64,000 nt of DNA from Gemmatimonadota bacterium (GCA_020348925.1 CP070758.1:1850079-1914078), one strand, 5' to 3'; shown: positions 27,468 through 37,004, counted from the first letter of the stretch. The notes: generated by a model not told the origin, from the letters alone. Numbers and translations are program-made.

Positions 27468-28981
27468 AGAGAGATTCCGTTCGGCCCGAGAGTCGAGGTT
27501 CAGCGTTCACGCAACAGAACTATTCCCCTGGGGGTGCGATGATTGGGGGAACGCTGGTACTCACGGGATCCCGGATGGTCTTTTTTGTGTGTGGTTACAT
27601 TGTCCACGTTTTCCTGGCGAGATATTTACAGCCACAGTTGTTTGGCGTCTGGGGAGTCATTCTCGGAATCCTGACCGTCTATCAGATGATCGTAATGTCA
27701 GGACCTTCGAAGGCCATTTCAAAATTTACAGCGGAAAGAGCAGATCAAGCTCGATCGATTCAAAATCAGGGGTTGAAGATCCAGATCATTTTATCCGGCA
27801 TACTGTGCGTATTCATGGGCATCGCAGCACACTGGATTGCGCGGCTACTCAAAGATTTGACACTGACTCCATATATTCGCGCCACAGTCTTTTTCTTTCC
27901 TGTCTATGCCTTGTATGCGGTCTATCTGGGTACGCTCAATGGGCTGCGTGCCTTTGATCGACAAGCACTGGTCATGACAGCTTACTCCTTGCTGCGAATG
28001 ATAGGAATCGTGGCTCTCGTTCTGTTGGGCTACCGGGTGTACGGGGTACTGGGTGGCAGTTGGCTGGCCATGTTCGTAGCAATCTTCATCGCTCGTCGTT
28101 TCTGCACGTGTCCGGTAGCAGATCATACCTTTGAAGGGCAGCGAATTATTCGGTTCGCTCTTCCCGTGAGCTTCTTCGCCCTGGCCTTGGCCGCTTTTTC
28201 AAATCTCGACATTTTCCTTCTCAAAGCTCTCCTGGGAAGTAATGAGGATGTGGGGTTCTACACGGCCGCCGTCGTTCTTGTCAAAGTACCGTATCTGTTG
28301 CTCTTCGGGCTCAATACGACGCTGTTTCCGGTGGTGGCGCAATCCTTGTGGGACCCTACGTACTCCAAAGCGAAATTCTATATCAGCCGCTCACTGCGCT
28401 ATGCTCTCCTCATCGTAACACCCACTGCGTTTGTAACAGCGGCCACTTCGAGAGAATTGATCCTCCTTATATACACATCACAATACATCTCCGCCTCGGA
28501 ACCGCTCCGGATCCTCATTTTCGGGTATGTTTTTGCTTCGATCTTTATGATCGCGTCAACAGTAATTATGGCCGTGGGGAAACCGAGGATCGCCATGGGT
28601 ATCGTGTTCCTGATGGTTGGTTTGGACTTTGTACTCAATTATGCATTGATCCCCCAGTTCGGATTGACCGGTGCCGCGCTGGCGACATCTGCGGCCGCAT
28701 TCATCGGCGTTTTCGGAGGACTGGCGTATATCTTTCGAAGATTCGGTCAACTCTTGAATCCCATATCACTTGTAAAAATCACCGGTGTCTCAATTGGACT
28801 CTGTGTGCCTTGTGTTTTTTTCGATATGAGGGGCATGTGGTTATTGATATATTACGCGGTTGCGATCGTTCTCTATATTGGTTTCCTGGCTCTTCTCAAG
28901 GAGCTCGGAGAAGAGGAATGGTCGATTTTCAAACGCGCCTTTGTTCCACAGACAGTCCGGAAGCGCCACAACGGATCATGA
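27464..28981 (+). CDS. Polysaccharide/lipid-linked oligosaccharide flippase (MOP/MATE superfamily)
   Basis: 505 residues with about 12-14 hydrophobic segments, organised like Wzx-type and MVF-type exporters (GGTLVLTGSRMVFF at the first helix, FSNLDIFLLKALLG in mid-protein). Such proteins flip lipid-linked saccharides or lipopeptides to the periplasmic face. TTG start at 27464, supported by GGGAG twelve bases upstream and a TTGA overlap with the NRPS stop; an ATG at 27539 is the alternative. Next to a glycosyltransferase and a sugar aminotransferase, it is the obvious export candidate for the cluster product. Confidence 0.85.
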   Translation: MKRDSVRPESRGSAFTQQNYSPGGAMIGGTLVLTGSRMVFFVCGYIVHVFLARYLQPQLFGVWGVILGILTVYQMIVMSGPSKAISKFTAERADQARSIQNQGLKIQIILSGILCVFMGIAAHWIARLLKDLTLTPYIRATVFFFPVYALYAVYLGTLNGLRAFDRQALVMTAYSLLRMIGIVALVLLGYRVYGVLGGSWLAMFVAIFIARRFCTCPVADHTFEGQRIIRFALPVSFFALALAAFSNLDIFLLKALLGSNEDVGFYTAAVVLVKVPYLLLFGLNTTLFPVVAQSLWDPTYSKAKFYISRSLRYALLIVTPTAFVTAATSRELILLIYTSQYISASEPLRILIFGYVFASIFMIASTVIMAVGKPRIAMGIVFLMVGLDFVLNYALIPQFGLTGAALATSAAAFIGVFGGLAYIFRRFGQLLNPISLVKITGVSIGLCVPCVFFDMRGMWLLIYYAVAIVLYIGFLALLKELGEEEWSIFKRAFVPQTVRKRHNGS

Positions 28982-28987
28982 TGACCT

Positions 28988-30178
28988 ATGCAAAAAACGA
29001 CGAATGAGAATAACCGAGCATTGGACACATCTGAAATTGACTCTCTCATCATAGTCACCAGCTCTTATGTCTATGTGCCTGAGGATGTTCTTATCAACTC
29101 AGGTGTGTTTGTCCGGGACTTTGCGCGGGCGCTTACGGAGCGTGGTGTACGAGTGACCGTTGTGACGCAGCACAGGAGCGCAGCCGTGCTGGTGGATCCA
29201 GGCATTGAGGTGATCGCATATCCATGGTCCGGAATGGATCGACAGCCGGTGGAATTGAGTTTCCACAGGTTGTCGGATTACGGTCACATCTGGTCACTGC
29301 TGCATGGCGGGATCAATGCGCTGCGCGGAATCTCGGTTTCGGATCAGAAGGTGCGCTGTCTGTGCATGTGGGCTGTGCCAGCCGGGTATATGGCCATGAA
29401 GGCCCTCCGTGGAACGGGCGTTCCGTACGACGTGTGGTGCCTGGGATCGGACATTTGGCATTACGGAGGCAAGCGGTTTTCGCGGTGGCTCATAAAAAAA
29501 ATCTTGCGAAACGCCCAGCATCTTTTTGCGGATGGCTATGTTTTACGAGATGATGTGCAGAGCCTTTCTCGGCGAAACTGCACATTTTTAGCCAGCTCTC
29601 GAATGTTATCGGGAGAGACGGAGATTGTACCCCGTCTCGTACCAGGCAAACCCAATCTGCTTTTCATCGGTCGATGGCATCCGAACAAAGGTGTCGATCT
29701 CCTTCCGGAGACGATGCGCTTCTTGAAAAATATGGGAGTGGACGCCCATCTTCATCTCTTCGGTGGCGGAACGCTTCAAGAAGAGTTGAAGACATTGATC
29801 TCAAAACATGGAGTGGAGAACGATATCACCCTCCATGGGTATGCGGATTCCGGCGTGGCTGTCGCCTATCTCAAAGCCTGTGATGTCTTAATTATTCCCT
29901 CACGTATCGAGAGTATCCCTATTATATTTTCTGACGCGGTCAAATGCAGAATTCCGGTGGTCGCGACTGACGTCGGTGATTTGGGAATGTTGATTCGGGA
30001 GCATCAAATCGGTGAAGTCGTTCGGCCGAATTCGCCATTGATGCTGGCCGAGGGTGTTCAACTCGTGTTGAAGAAAGATCGATCCTTTTTTTCTCAGCAA
30101 GCCCTGAGAGTAGCGCGGCGTTTCGATGTGAGGGCTGCTGCGATGACATATCTTCAAATTATAAAAACAGGAGCATAA
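28988..30178 (+). CDS. Glycosyltransferase, GT4-like
   Basis: 396 residues, six bases after the flippase. Two-domain GT-B protein: the N-terminal part ends near residue 205; the C-terminal part shows the group-1 pattern LLFIGRWHPNKGVDLLPE, HLFGGG, ITLHGYAD and VLIIPSRIESIPIIFSDAV, with the acidic residues of the nucleotide-sugar site. It would transfer a sugar from a nucleotide donor to an acceptor, here plausibly the peptide or a lipid carrier. Donor and acceptor are unknown. The stop codon lies in the left arm of a perfect hairpin. Confidence 0.88.
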   Translation: MQKTTNENNRALDTSEIDSLIIVTSSYVYVPEDVLINSGVFVRDFARALTERGVRVTVVTQHRSAAVLVDPGIEVIAYPWSGMDRQPVELSFHRLSDYGHIWSLLHGGINALRGISVSDQKVRCLCMWAVPAGYMAMKALRGTGVPYDVWCLGSDIWHYGGKRFSRWLIKKILRNAQHLFADGYVLRDDVQSLSRRNCTFLASSRMLSGETEIVPRLVPGKPNLLFIGRWHPNKGVDLLPETMRFLKNMGVDAHLHLFGGGTLQEELKTLISKHGVENDITLHGYADSGVAVAYLKACDVLIIPSRIESIPIIFSDAVKCRIPVVATDVGDLGMLIREHQIGEVVRPNSPLMLAEGVQLVLKKDRSFFSQQALRVARRFDVRAAAMTYLQIIKTGA

Positions 30179-30208
30179 CCATCCGAAAAACTGTCTCCCG
30201 GATGGTTA
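30176..30208 (+). repeat. Intercistronic perfect hairpin
   Basis: TAACCATCCG (30176-30185) and its exact complement CGGATGGTTA (30199-30208) enclose a 13-base loop. The left arm includes the stop codon of the glycosyltransferase gene. No T-tract follows, so it is not a classical terminator; mRNA processing or stability, or partial attenuation before the aminotransferase gene, are possible roles. Confidence 0.7.
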
Positions 30209-30279
30209 CACTGATCAACGCGGAGAGAGACGGAACGTCAAAAGAGTGGAAAAATAGCCAGAACAAGGAAGTACTGTGT

Positions 30280-31428
30280 ATGGAAAAATACATCATTTTT
30301 GGTAGTCCTCACATTGAGGAGCAAGACATTCGAGAAGTTGTTGACTCGCTGCATTCGGGGTGGCTCTCCACCGGACCGAAAGTAGCGAAGTTCGAGAAAA
30401 TGTTTGCGGACTATATCGGTGCGTCCCATGCCTGCGCTTTGGGTTCATGCACCGCCGGTCTGCATCTGGCCCTGCTCGTCGTGGGAGTGAAGCCTGGAGA
30501 TGAAATCATAACATCCCCGATGACCTTTGCTGCGACGGCCAATGTCATCGAACACCTCGGTGCACAGCCTGTATTTATTGATATCGAGCGGGATTCTATG
30601 AACATTGATGTGAGTCAGATATCATCAAAGGTCACCAAAAGAACGAAGGCCATTCTCCCCGTTCACTTTGCCGGAAGGCCGTGCGACATGGAAGCCGTAA
30701 TCGAATTGGCGAAGAAGCATGATCTGCACGTGATCGAAGATGCTGCCCATTGTACAGAGGGAGAGTACCGAGGGCGAAAAATAGGGACAATCGGGGATCT
30801 GACCGCATTCAGTTTTTATGCTACGAAGAGCCTGAGCACCGGTGAGGGTGGCATGGTGACGACCCACAATGAACACTGGGCCGAAAAGATTAAAGTCTTA
30901 AGCTCCCATGGTCTGAGCAGAGATGCCTGGAAACGGTATTCTTCTGAAGGGAATTCGCATTACCAGGTCGTCGTACCGGGATATCCGTATAACATGATGG
31001 ACCTTCAGGCGGCCATTGGAATACACCAACTGCTGCGACTCTCGAAATCTCTGCAGCGGCGTGATGAAATCTGGCGGATGTACGATGAAGCATTCGAGGA
31101 TCTTCCGGTTGAAACGCCTGCCTCGGCTGAAACCGGGACAGTCCACGCCAGACATCTCTATACGGTGCTGGTCGATTCCGAAAATGCCGGCAGATCGCGC
31201 GACGGCGTGCGTCGAATATTATACGAGCAAAAAGTCGGCAGCGGGGTCCATTTCATATCACTGCACATGCATCCGTACTACGCCAACAAATACGGATATG
31301 CTCCCGAGGATTTCCCGAATGCGATGTACGTTTCGGAGCGCACAATGTCACTGCCCTTGTCGTCGAAGCTGAGCGATGACGACGTTGCCCGGGTCATCGT
31401 GGCGGTCAAGAAGGCTCTGAGAAAATGA
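30280..31428 (+). CDS. DegT/DnrJ/EryC1/StrS-family sugar aminotransferase
   Basis: 382 residues from the ATG at 30280, preceded by AAGGAA (30265-30270); the frame is open 26 codons further but without homology. PLP-dependent fold-type I enzyme: SGWLSTGPKVAKFE, GSCTAGLHLAL, TSPMTFAATANVIEHLGA, VIEDAAHC (cofactor-binding Asp) and SFYATKSLSTGEGGM with the Schiff-base Lys. The closest pattern I know is ArnB/PseC-type enzymes, which aminate 4-keto sugars on a nucleotide. Beside a glycosyltransferase it suggests an amino sugar. Separate 4,6-dehydratase or thymidylyltransferase genes are not in the window, so the keto-sugar must come from elsewhere. Confidence 0.92.
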   Translation: MEKYIIFGSPHIEEQDIREVVDSLHSGWLSTGPKVAKFEKMFADYIGASHACALGSCTAGLHLALLVVGVKPGDEIITSPMTFAATANVIEHLGAQPVFIDIERDSMNIDVSQISSKVTKRTKAILPVHFAGRPCDMEAVIELAKKHDLHVIEDAAHCTEGEYRGRKIGTIGDLTAFSFYATKSLSTGEGGMVTTHNEHWAEKIKVLSSHGLSRDAWKRYSSEGNSHYQVVVPGYPYNMMDLQAAIGIHQLLRLSKSLQRRDEIWRMYDEAFEDLPVETPASAETGTVHARHLYTVLVDSENAGRSRDGVRRILYEQKVGSGVHFISLHMHPYYANKYGYAPEDFPNAMYVSERTMSLPLSSKLSDDDVARVIVAVKKALRK

Positions 31429-32201
31429 TGAGTAACACAGAAGGCACCACGACACCATCGCTAGTTACGTCGAACTCCGCTCCTGAGAGGCTCACAATAA
31501 ATTCCAGCCAAGTGCATGTATGGTGTGCCGATCTGAATATACATTCAGATCGATTGCACAAGTATTATCACACACTTTCTGCCGACGAACGGGATCGAAG
31601 CGCGCGGTTCAAATTTCAAAAAGATCGTGACGGTTATATTGCCGCGCACGGTATACTTCGAGCCGTTTTAAGTCGATACGTGAATACAAAACCGTGTCAA
31701 CTTCGTTTTTATGCGAACAATTTTGGCAAACCGTCACTGGACACATCGACCGGACCAGGGATGCCCCGTTTCAATATGGCGCACTCGAGTGGATTGGCCC
31801 TCTTCTGCATCTCCCGGGATCGTGAAGTAGGCATTGACCTCGAAACTATTCGTCCCCTTGATGAGATAAAGGAGATTGCCGCACAATCGTTCTCCCCGAA
31901 GGAGGTCGAGACGCTTCTGGCGCTCCCCGATAAGGAACAGGTTGAAGCCTTTTATACATGCTGGACCCGAAAGGAGGCGTATGTCAAGGCCAGAGGGATG
32001 GGATTGTCTCTGCCTCTCGATCGGTTTGACGTCTCTCTTTCGCCGGACGAACCGGCCAGACTGTTGGCGTCCAGAGAAGATCCGCAGGAAACATTTCGAT
32101 GGACCCTGATGGGATTCAACCCTCGTCCAAACTTTGTGGCAGCCCTTGCTGTAGCGGGCCATGGCTGGCAAGTGAAATTCTGGCACTGGTCTGATGAGTA
32201 G
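31425..32201 (+). CDS. 4'-phosphopantetheinyl transferase, Sfp type
   Basis: 258 residues, ATGA overlap with the aminotransferase gene. It transfers the phosphopantetheine arm of CoA onto the Ser of the NRPS carrier domains, turning apo into holo enzyme. Motifs: HGILRAVLSRY near residue 65, FNMAHSSGLALFCI, the Mg-binding VGIDLE (Asp and Glu) near 145, and FYTCWTRKEAYVKARGMGL. Length and order match Sfp/Gsp-type enzymes acting on secondary metabolism. It closes the run of + strand cluster genes. Confidence 0.95.
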   Translation: MMSNTEGTTTPSLVTSNSAPERLTINSSQVHVWCADLNIHSDRLHKYYHTLSADERDRSARFKFQKDRDGYIAAHGILRAVLSRYVNTKPCQLRFYANNFGKPSLDTSTGPGMPRFNMAHSSGLALFCISRDREVGIDLETIRPLDEIKEIAAQSFSPKEVETLLALPDKEQVEAFYTCWTRKEAYVKARGMGLSLPLDRFDVSLSPDEPARLLASREDPQETFRWTLMGFNPRPNFVAALAVAGHGWQVKFWHWSDE

Positions 32202-32958
32202 AAGAGGTATGATGCATATCCTTTAGGTGAGGATGTGTAAGAATTCGGATCGAAGAAAATCCTTGACATCACCTCAAGAAGTCGCTATTCTTCGACTGTT
32301 GTAAACACATGAGAACCCGGATTGAAACTGAAGACATTCCTTTATTGAAAAATGTCACGAACCCATCTTTCTCGAAGGAGAGACCGTTTTGCCTTGTGTA
32401 AGGAATAATAATCCTTACCTTACAAAATTCCGCAATGTCTCGTGTGAAAAATAGCATAATCTTACAGACTGGTGAAAATCCCCGATCGCAAAGGATATAT
32501 ATTCTGCGTGGGAGATGGGAAAGGACACGAGTCCCAGCCAAAAGGTCACAGCCTATCACAATCCGAAGAGATGATCGCAGGGTTAAGAGTGGAAGCGTAT
32601 TGAAGAGTAAGACATGATAAATATCCCGATGTAACTTTCTCCCCGCATACGGTACTCCGCGATCAAGACGGAAAGTAAAGAGAGTTGGGAACTATGAAGG
32701 GTTTTGATTTTTGGATTCCTCCCCTCAAGTGGGGAAATGACATTGTGGAATTGAGAGGTCATTGTGTCAACACAATTCTTGATCAACGCATTCGGAATTT
32801 CTGAGTATAGTGAGACTATTTATTTCTTTGAAATCATGCAGTTCGGTTAAAGTGGGAGGCAAAAACGAAGTTTCGCAACCGGTCTCCCAGAACTCGGATT
32901 TGGAATTGAGGTGAAATCGGAACACACTGTAACACTTTAAAAACAGGAGGAGTGGAAC
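32202..32958. other. Intergenic region, 3' boundary of the NRPS cluster
   Basis: No convincing gene. A 7-base inverted repeat (GTAAGGA/TCCTTAC, 32398-32418) is visible. The segment GGTGAAAATCCCC near 32472 recalls part of a cobalamin riboswitch, but the rest of that structure is missing. The last 20 bases carry a strong ribosome binding site (AGGAGGAG) for the next gene. No clear terminator for the cluster was seen. Confidence 0.5.
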
Positions 32959-35121
32959 ATGGTACGCACAATCCTTTTTTCTGCTTTGGTGTGTATGATC
33001 CTGGCTGGGCTCGCTTCAGCACAGATCCCGCAAACCATGAGCTATCAGGGTATGCTCAAAGATGATGCCGGCAATCCTGTGGCGGATGGTACAGAGACCA
33101 TGACTTTCAAGCTCTACGATGCGGAGGAGGAAGGCACAGCCCTCTGGCAAGAAATCCGGGAGGTCGAGATAACGGATGGTCTCTTTCATGTGATTCTTGG
33201 TGAAGAAAATCCCTTGAGCCTGCCCTTTGACAAGCCCTATTGGCTGGGCATAACAGTCGGAACGGAAGAGGAACTCGCGCCCCGTTACGCTCTGACTTCA
33301 TCCCCCTATAGTTTAAATGCAGTGTCGACCATTGTCGAACCGGAGGCTGGCCAGAGTCTCGCTATTCGTAATGAAGAGGGTGAGCAGACACATATTCTGA
33401 GCCAGGATGGAAATGTGGTTCACAAGGGAAGAGGAACATTCGAAGGGGGACTGGAGGTGATAATGGGAGACACCACAGAAATATCCCCCTCAGTCAAGCC
33501 TGAACGTAAAGAAAAAATTGACTCAGATACTGCAATAACTGTTCTCATTAATGAAGGGGCGGGGGTATATGCTTCGAATAATGATCCTACTCTTCCTGCA
33601 ATATTTGGTTATAATATTTCAGAAACAGGAACTGCAGTTGGCATTAAAGGTTTGACATCCCGCGGGACAGGTGTTTTGGGTTCTTCTGATTACGGTACCG
33701 GTGTAAAGGCTGAAGGCGACATTGGCTTACTCGCCCGTGGCACTGGATATGCTGCTCGTTTTGATGGTGATGTGTCTCTAGACTACTCAGGCAAATTGAG
33801 AATAGATAACGTAACGAATGATCCGCAGGCGGAAAAGATCCTCGTCTGGTCAGATGATAAGTTTGTGAGGTACCGAGCTCTGCCCTCAGATACTGGGGAT
33901 GGCCACGAGTGCGGCTGGGATTTTGACGAGGAAAGTGGTATTATATCCACCGATCATGAGGTCATTTTAAAAAATGAACAGGGAGAGGTCACCGCCCATT
34001 TCAATACCGATGTCGATGAACACCTCATTAGAGGACGTTTGGAAGTAGATGATTGGCTCATCATCGAAAATGATGAAAGTAAAGGTGGCATCACCATGGA
34101 CCCAGAGGAATTTATACTTTTCGATTCGGAGGGAGTGGGTGCGTATGTTTTTAACGAAGATTCATCCGACCACTTCAAGCCCGCGTACTATTACGAGGAC
34201 GTCATTTTAAAGGGACAGGACGGCAAAGGCATCAAACTGGTCAATGACAATGATGAAACCATCGCCGGATTCGGCAGAAAGGACCTGGATACAGGACAAA
34301 TACTTGCAGTCTATGGTACAGCGGAAACGGAAAACGATCTGGCGGGAAGATTTGACGGTGATGTGAAAGTGAACGGTGAAATCTACGCCAGCAGTTTGCA
34401 TATTGTCACCGAGCAGGGTGATACACTTACGGATTTCAATAGAGATGGAACGTCAACCCACAGAGGTCTGGAGAAGTTTGAGGAAGGTCTTATAGTGCCT
34501 ATTAAGGAAGCTGACAAAGCGATTGTGCTCTATCCTGACTTAGGTATTGCGATTATGGGCTTCCCTGGTGGGGAGTTTTACTTCCATGCCGATCCCGAGG
34601 GAAATGCCATAGTCAAGGAACATCTGTTTGTCAAGAATTGTACGGTGTCCGACGTTCTCCAAGTTCAGGGTACCCTCAGCAAACCTGCCGGTTCATTCAA
34701 AATCGACCATCCGTTGGATCCTGAAGGTAAGTTTCTGTATCATTCATTTGTAGAGAGTCCGGACATGATGAACATATACAATGGCAATGTGGTTCTCGAT
34801 GAAGCCGGTCAAGCCTGGGTGGAGCTGCCGCAATGGTTTGATGCCCTAAACAGGGATTTCCGCTACCAGCTTGCTCCTATTGGAGCACCAGGACCAAACC
34901 TCTATATCTCAGAAGAAATTCATAATAACCGCTTCAAAATTGCAGGTGGAAGCCCAGGGATGAAAGTCTCATGGCAGGTGACGGGAATTCGTCAGGATGC
35001 CTACGCAGAAGCCAACCGTATTCAGGTCGAAGAGGACAAACCCCCGGAGCAGAGAGGCACCTACCTCCACCCGGAGTGTTTTGGCAAGTCCGAGTCGTAT
35101 CGTCTGAGTTCTCAAAAATGA
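32959..35121 (+). CDS. Large secreted modular protein of unknown function
   Basis: 720 residues; AGGAGGAG upstream and a signal peptide ending LASAQ. The first 120 residues form a module found at the start of many secreted proteins of candidate phyla: PQTMSYQGMLKDDAGNPV, TMTFKLYD, DGLFHVILG, PYWLGITVG, and RYALTSSPYSLNA. The middle (about 160-560) consists of irregular beta-rich repeats with recurring G-R-F-D-G-D-V elements (AARFDGDV, AGRFDGDV). The last 150 residues begin KPAGSFKIDHPLDP and contain YNGNVVLDEAGQAWVELP and VSWQVTGIRQD, a conserved C-terminal module seen in similarly built proteins. It looks like a surface or appendage protein with a processing or trimerising tail, but I know no function for it. 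Confidence 0.85.
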   Translation: MVRTILFSALVCMILAGLASAQIPQTMSYQGMLKDDAGNPVADGTETMTFKLYDAEEEGTALWQEIREVEITDGLFHVILGEENPLSLPFDKPYWLGITVGTEEELAPRYALTSSPYSLNAVSTIVEPEAGQSLAIRNEEGEQTHILSQDGNVVHKGRGTFEGGLEVIMGDTTEISPSVKPERKEKIDSDTAITVLINEGAGVYASNNDPTLPAIFGYNISETGTAVGIKGLTSRGTGVLGSSDYGTGVKAEGDIGLLARGTGYAARFDGDVSLDYSGKLRIDNVTNDPQAEKILVWSDDKFVRYRALPSDTGDGHECGWDFDEESGIISTDHEVILKNEQGEVTAHFNTDVDEHLIRGRLEVDDWLIIENDESKGGITMDPEEFILFDSEGVGAYVFNEDSSDHFKPAYYYEDVILKGQDGKGIKLVNDNDETIAGFGRKDLDTGQILAVYGTAETENDLAGRFDGDVKVNGEIYASSLHIVTEQGDTLTDFNRDGTSTHRGLEKFEEGLIVPIKEADKAIVLYPDLGIAIMGFPGGEFYFHADPEGNAIVKEHLFVKNCTVSDVLQVQGTLSKPAGSFKIDHPLDPEGKFLYHSFVESPDMMNIYNGNVVLDEAGQAWVELPQWFDALNRDFRYQLAPIGAPGPNLYISEEIHNNRFKIAGGSPGMKVSWQVTGIRQDAYAEANRIQVEEDKPPEQRGTYLHPECFGKSESYRLSSQK

Positions 35122-36055
35122 ACACGCCCAGCTCGGCGCTTGGGGTGAGGAATTTCAGTAATCCTGGGAACATTCATGTTTCAAAGCTGAAGTTTCAAGA
35201 TGTCGGTTATTTTTGATATTGAACAGTTTGGTGGGCAGAAGGTGCTCGAAACCAAGTTTTGCTGCGCGAAAATGTAAAATAGTAATCATAATTTCCAGAA
35301 TGGATTCAATATTTCTGGGGAAATTCCTCCTTTTTTCCATTCAAGCTTCCGAGTTTCTCCCTACTTTTCAAATATACGGCTTGATCAATCTTGAGTGCCG
35401 ACGTCTTCAAATATGGTTTTGATCAAGTTCTCGATGACCTGTCGAATCTATTTTTGAGAGTCATTTCATATTTTCCTACTAATCATCCTCAAATCCAAGA
35501 GTCATAAAATATTTTTTGACTTAAGTCAATGAATTATACTTCCAGTCTCTGCATTTTTGAATATGTTTTATTGGGAAGTACACAAAAAGATTTTTGACTA
35601 GAAATGTTGGATAGAAGTAACGATAATCTTTTCATAGTCTTCACCTAAGAAAGGAGGTGATTGTAGGAGTTTCGGATTTTTTATGTATATGGCCGAAAGA
35701 GGGATGATATTCCTTGATCTGTTATGTCGCTTTTTATGGAGCACAGACGTCAATGGTCTTCAACTGGACTATGATAAGTTTAAGACGAGGCTTTAAAGGC
35801 TTGTGAACAGGTGCGTCAAATGCAGAAAGACAATGAATAACCACCTCCATCAAAGTATTCCAAACTAAGCTGAATCTTTGAAGCTTAAAAGAGATGAACT
35901 ACTTTTGTGTTTAGGTAAAAAGGAAAAGATGAGTTTTCCTGGCAATTGCATTGAGAGCGATAACTGGCAATAAGCAGAACGAACTGCCAATCGCTTCTCG
36001 TGCGTTAGGTTCATTAGTTAAATTCACCTTAATCCTTCTTCAAAGGAGTAAGAAA
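35122..36055. other. Long intergenic region with FNR/HcpR-like site
   Basis: AT-rich, about 930 bases. It contains the palindrome listed at 35515-35530. A very strong Shine-Dalgarno (AAGGAGGTGA, 35651-35660) is not followed by a usable long frame; the 37-codon frame from ATG 35683 lies too far from it. A coherent-looking peptide continues in another frame to 35840, so a decayed small gene is possible. The real ribosome binding site for the next gene is AAGGAG near 36043. Confidence 0.45.
35515..35530. promoter_or_regulatory. FNR/HcpR-type palindrome TTGAC-N4-GTCAA
   Basis: TTTGACTTAAGTCAAT is a perfect palindrome (except the outermost base check T...T) matching the TTGACnnnnGTCAA form described for HcpR-type CRP/FNR regulators of nitrosative stress. 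The same palindrome core occurs upstream of hcp at 43414-43429. It probably controls transcription running to the small genes at 36056 and 36498. Confidence 0.6.
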
Positions 36056-36361
36056 ATGCGCATGCTTTTACACGTTAGAATTCCTCACGAACCGTTCAAC
36101 ACTGCCGTCAAGGAAGGTACTGTGGGACAAAAGATGCAACGTATTTTAAACGACACGAAACCAGAAGCAGTTTACTTCACTGAACACGAGGGTCACCGTG
36201 GAGCGATCATGATTATCAACCTCGATGATCCATCGCAGGTTCCAGTTTTTGCGGAACCCTGGTTTCTTCAGTTCAACGCTGATGTTGAATTTCGCATTGC
36301 CATGACACCGGAGGATTTAGGGCAAGCCGGACTTGAGGAACTTGGAAAAAAGTGGTCCTAA
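36056..36361 (+). CDS. Small conserved protein, ferredoxin-like alpha/beta fold suspected
   Basis: 101 residues from the ATG at 36056, chosen because AAAGGAG lies eight bases upstream; the open frame before it has no coding character. The sequence MRMLLHVRIPHEPFN, EAVYFTEHEGHRGAIMIINLDD and FRIAMTPEDLGQAGLEELGKKW matches a family of small uncharacterised proteins with the pattern of dimeric alpha-beta barrel (DUF3303-like) folds. Function unknown. It lies 136 bases before a DsrE-like gene and downstream of an FNR/HcpR-like site, so a redox or nitrosative stress role is possible. Confidence 0.75.
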   Translation: MRMLLHVRIPHEPFNTAVKEGTVGQKMQRILNDTKPEAVYFTEHEGHRGAIMIINLDDPSQVPVFAEPWFLQFNADVEFRIAMTPEDLGQAGLEELGKKWS

Positions 36362-36497
36362 AGTTGGAAACCTATTCCAGTGGCCCTGTTCCGTCGCAAA
36401 TAATGAACAGGACGATTGATGATGGTTGGAGGATAGACGATTATCCCCAGCAGTTTTCTCAATTCCATTTTTAACTCGAAGAAAAGGAGTGATACAA

Positions 36498-37004
36498 ATG
36501 AAACGGCAATTAAAAACTTCACTCAACAGTCTATTTCTTTTAGCCTGTGTGATACTTCTCACTGGTGTCTATGTTTACGGAGAAGAGTATGAAATTCTAA
36601 AAGGAATGGATTCTGCCCGAGCGATATTTGACATGAGGTCAGGGGATCCCAAAAGTGCTGCCGTGCTACTTGGTATGATACAGCAGACGTTTCAAGATGA
36701 GAACTTGAGAACAGCAGCAGAGAAACCTGAATTCGTAGTCGTCTTTATCGGTCCGTCGGTCAAGCTTATCTCAACCAATACAGAAGGCTTTTCTTCTGAT
36801 GATAAAGAGAAAATAAGAGTAATTGCAAATACCATATCAGAAATGTCAAAAGCTGGTATCAGATTAGAAATATGCCTCGCAGCAGCTCACCTGTTTGGTG
36901 TGGATCCCGCAACAGTATTGCCAGAAATCAAACAGGTTCGCAATGGTTGGGTAACCTTAATTGGACACCAGGCGAAAGGTTACGCTTTAGTCCCTGTTTA
37001 TTAA
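36498..37004 (+). CDS. Exported DsrE/DsrF-like protein
   Basis: 168 residues after AAAAGGAG (36483-36490). A signal peptide (about 1-32, ending YVYG) is followed by a DsrE-superfamily domain: AIFDMRSGDPKSAAVLLG, FVVVFIGPSVKLIS, RLEICLAAAHLFGVD and a final GWVTLIGHQAKGYALVPVY. DsrE-like proteins carry persulfide sulfur or form small multimers; here one Cys (in LEICLAA) sits at the position usual for the active Cys. Followed by a strong terminator. Confidence 0.82.
   Translation: MKRQLKTSLNSLFLLACVILLTGVYVYGEEYEILKGMDSARAIFDMRSGDPKSAAVLLGMIQQTFQDENLRTAAEKPEFVVVFIGPSVKLISTNTEGFSSDDKEKIRVIANTISEMSKAGIRLEICLAAAHLFGVDPATVLPEIKQVRNGWVTLIGHQAKGYALVPVY

Noticed and set aside
32398..32560. Possible cobalamin riboswitch (GGTGAAAATCCCC near 32472)
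   Set aside because: Only the one short box matches; the CCCGCCACTG-type core and the other conserved paired segments are absent, and the downstream gene is a secreted protein without link to cobalamin.
35683..35796. 37-codon frame after the strong Shine-Dalgarno at 35651
   Set aside because: The distance from AAGGAGGTGA to the ATG is 22 bases, and the peptide has no homology I recognise; kept only as a note in the intergenic entry.
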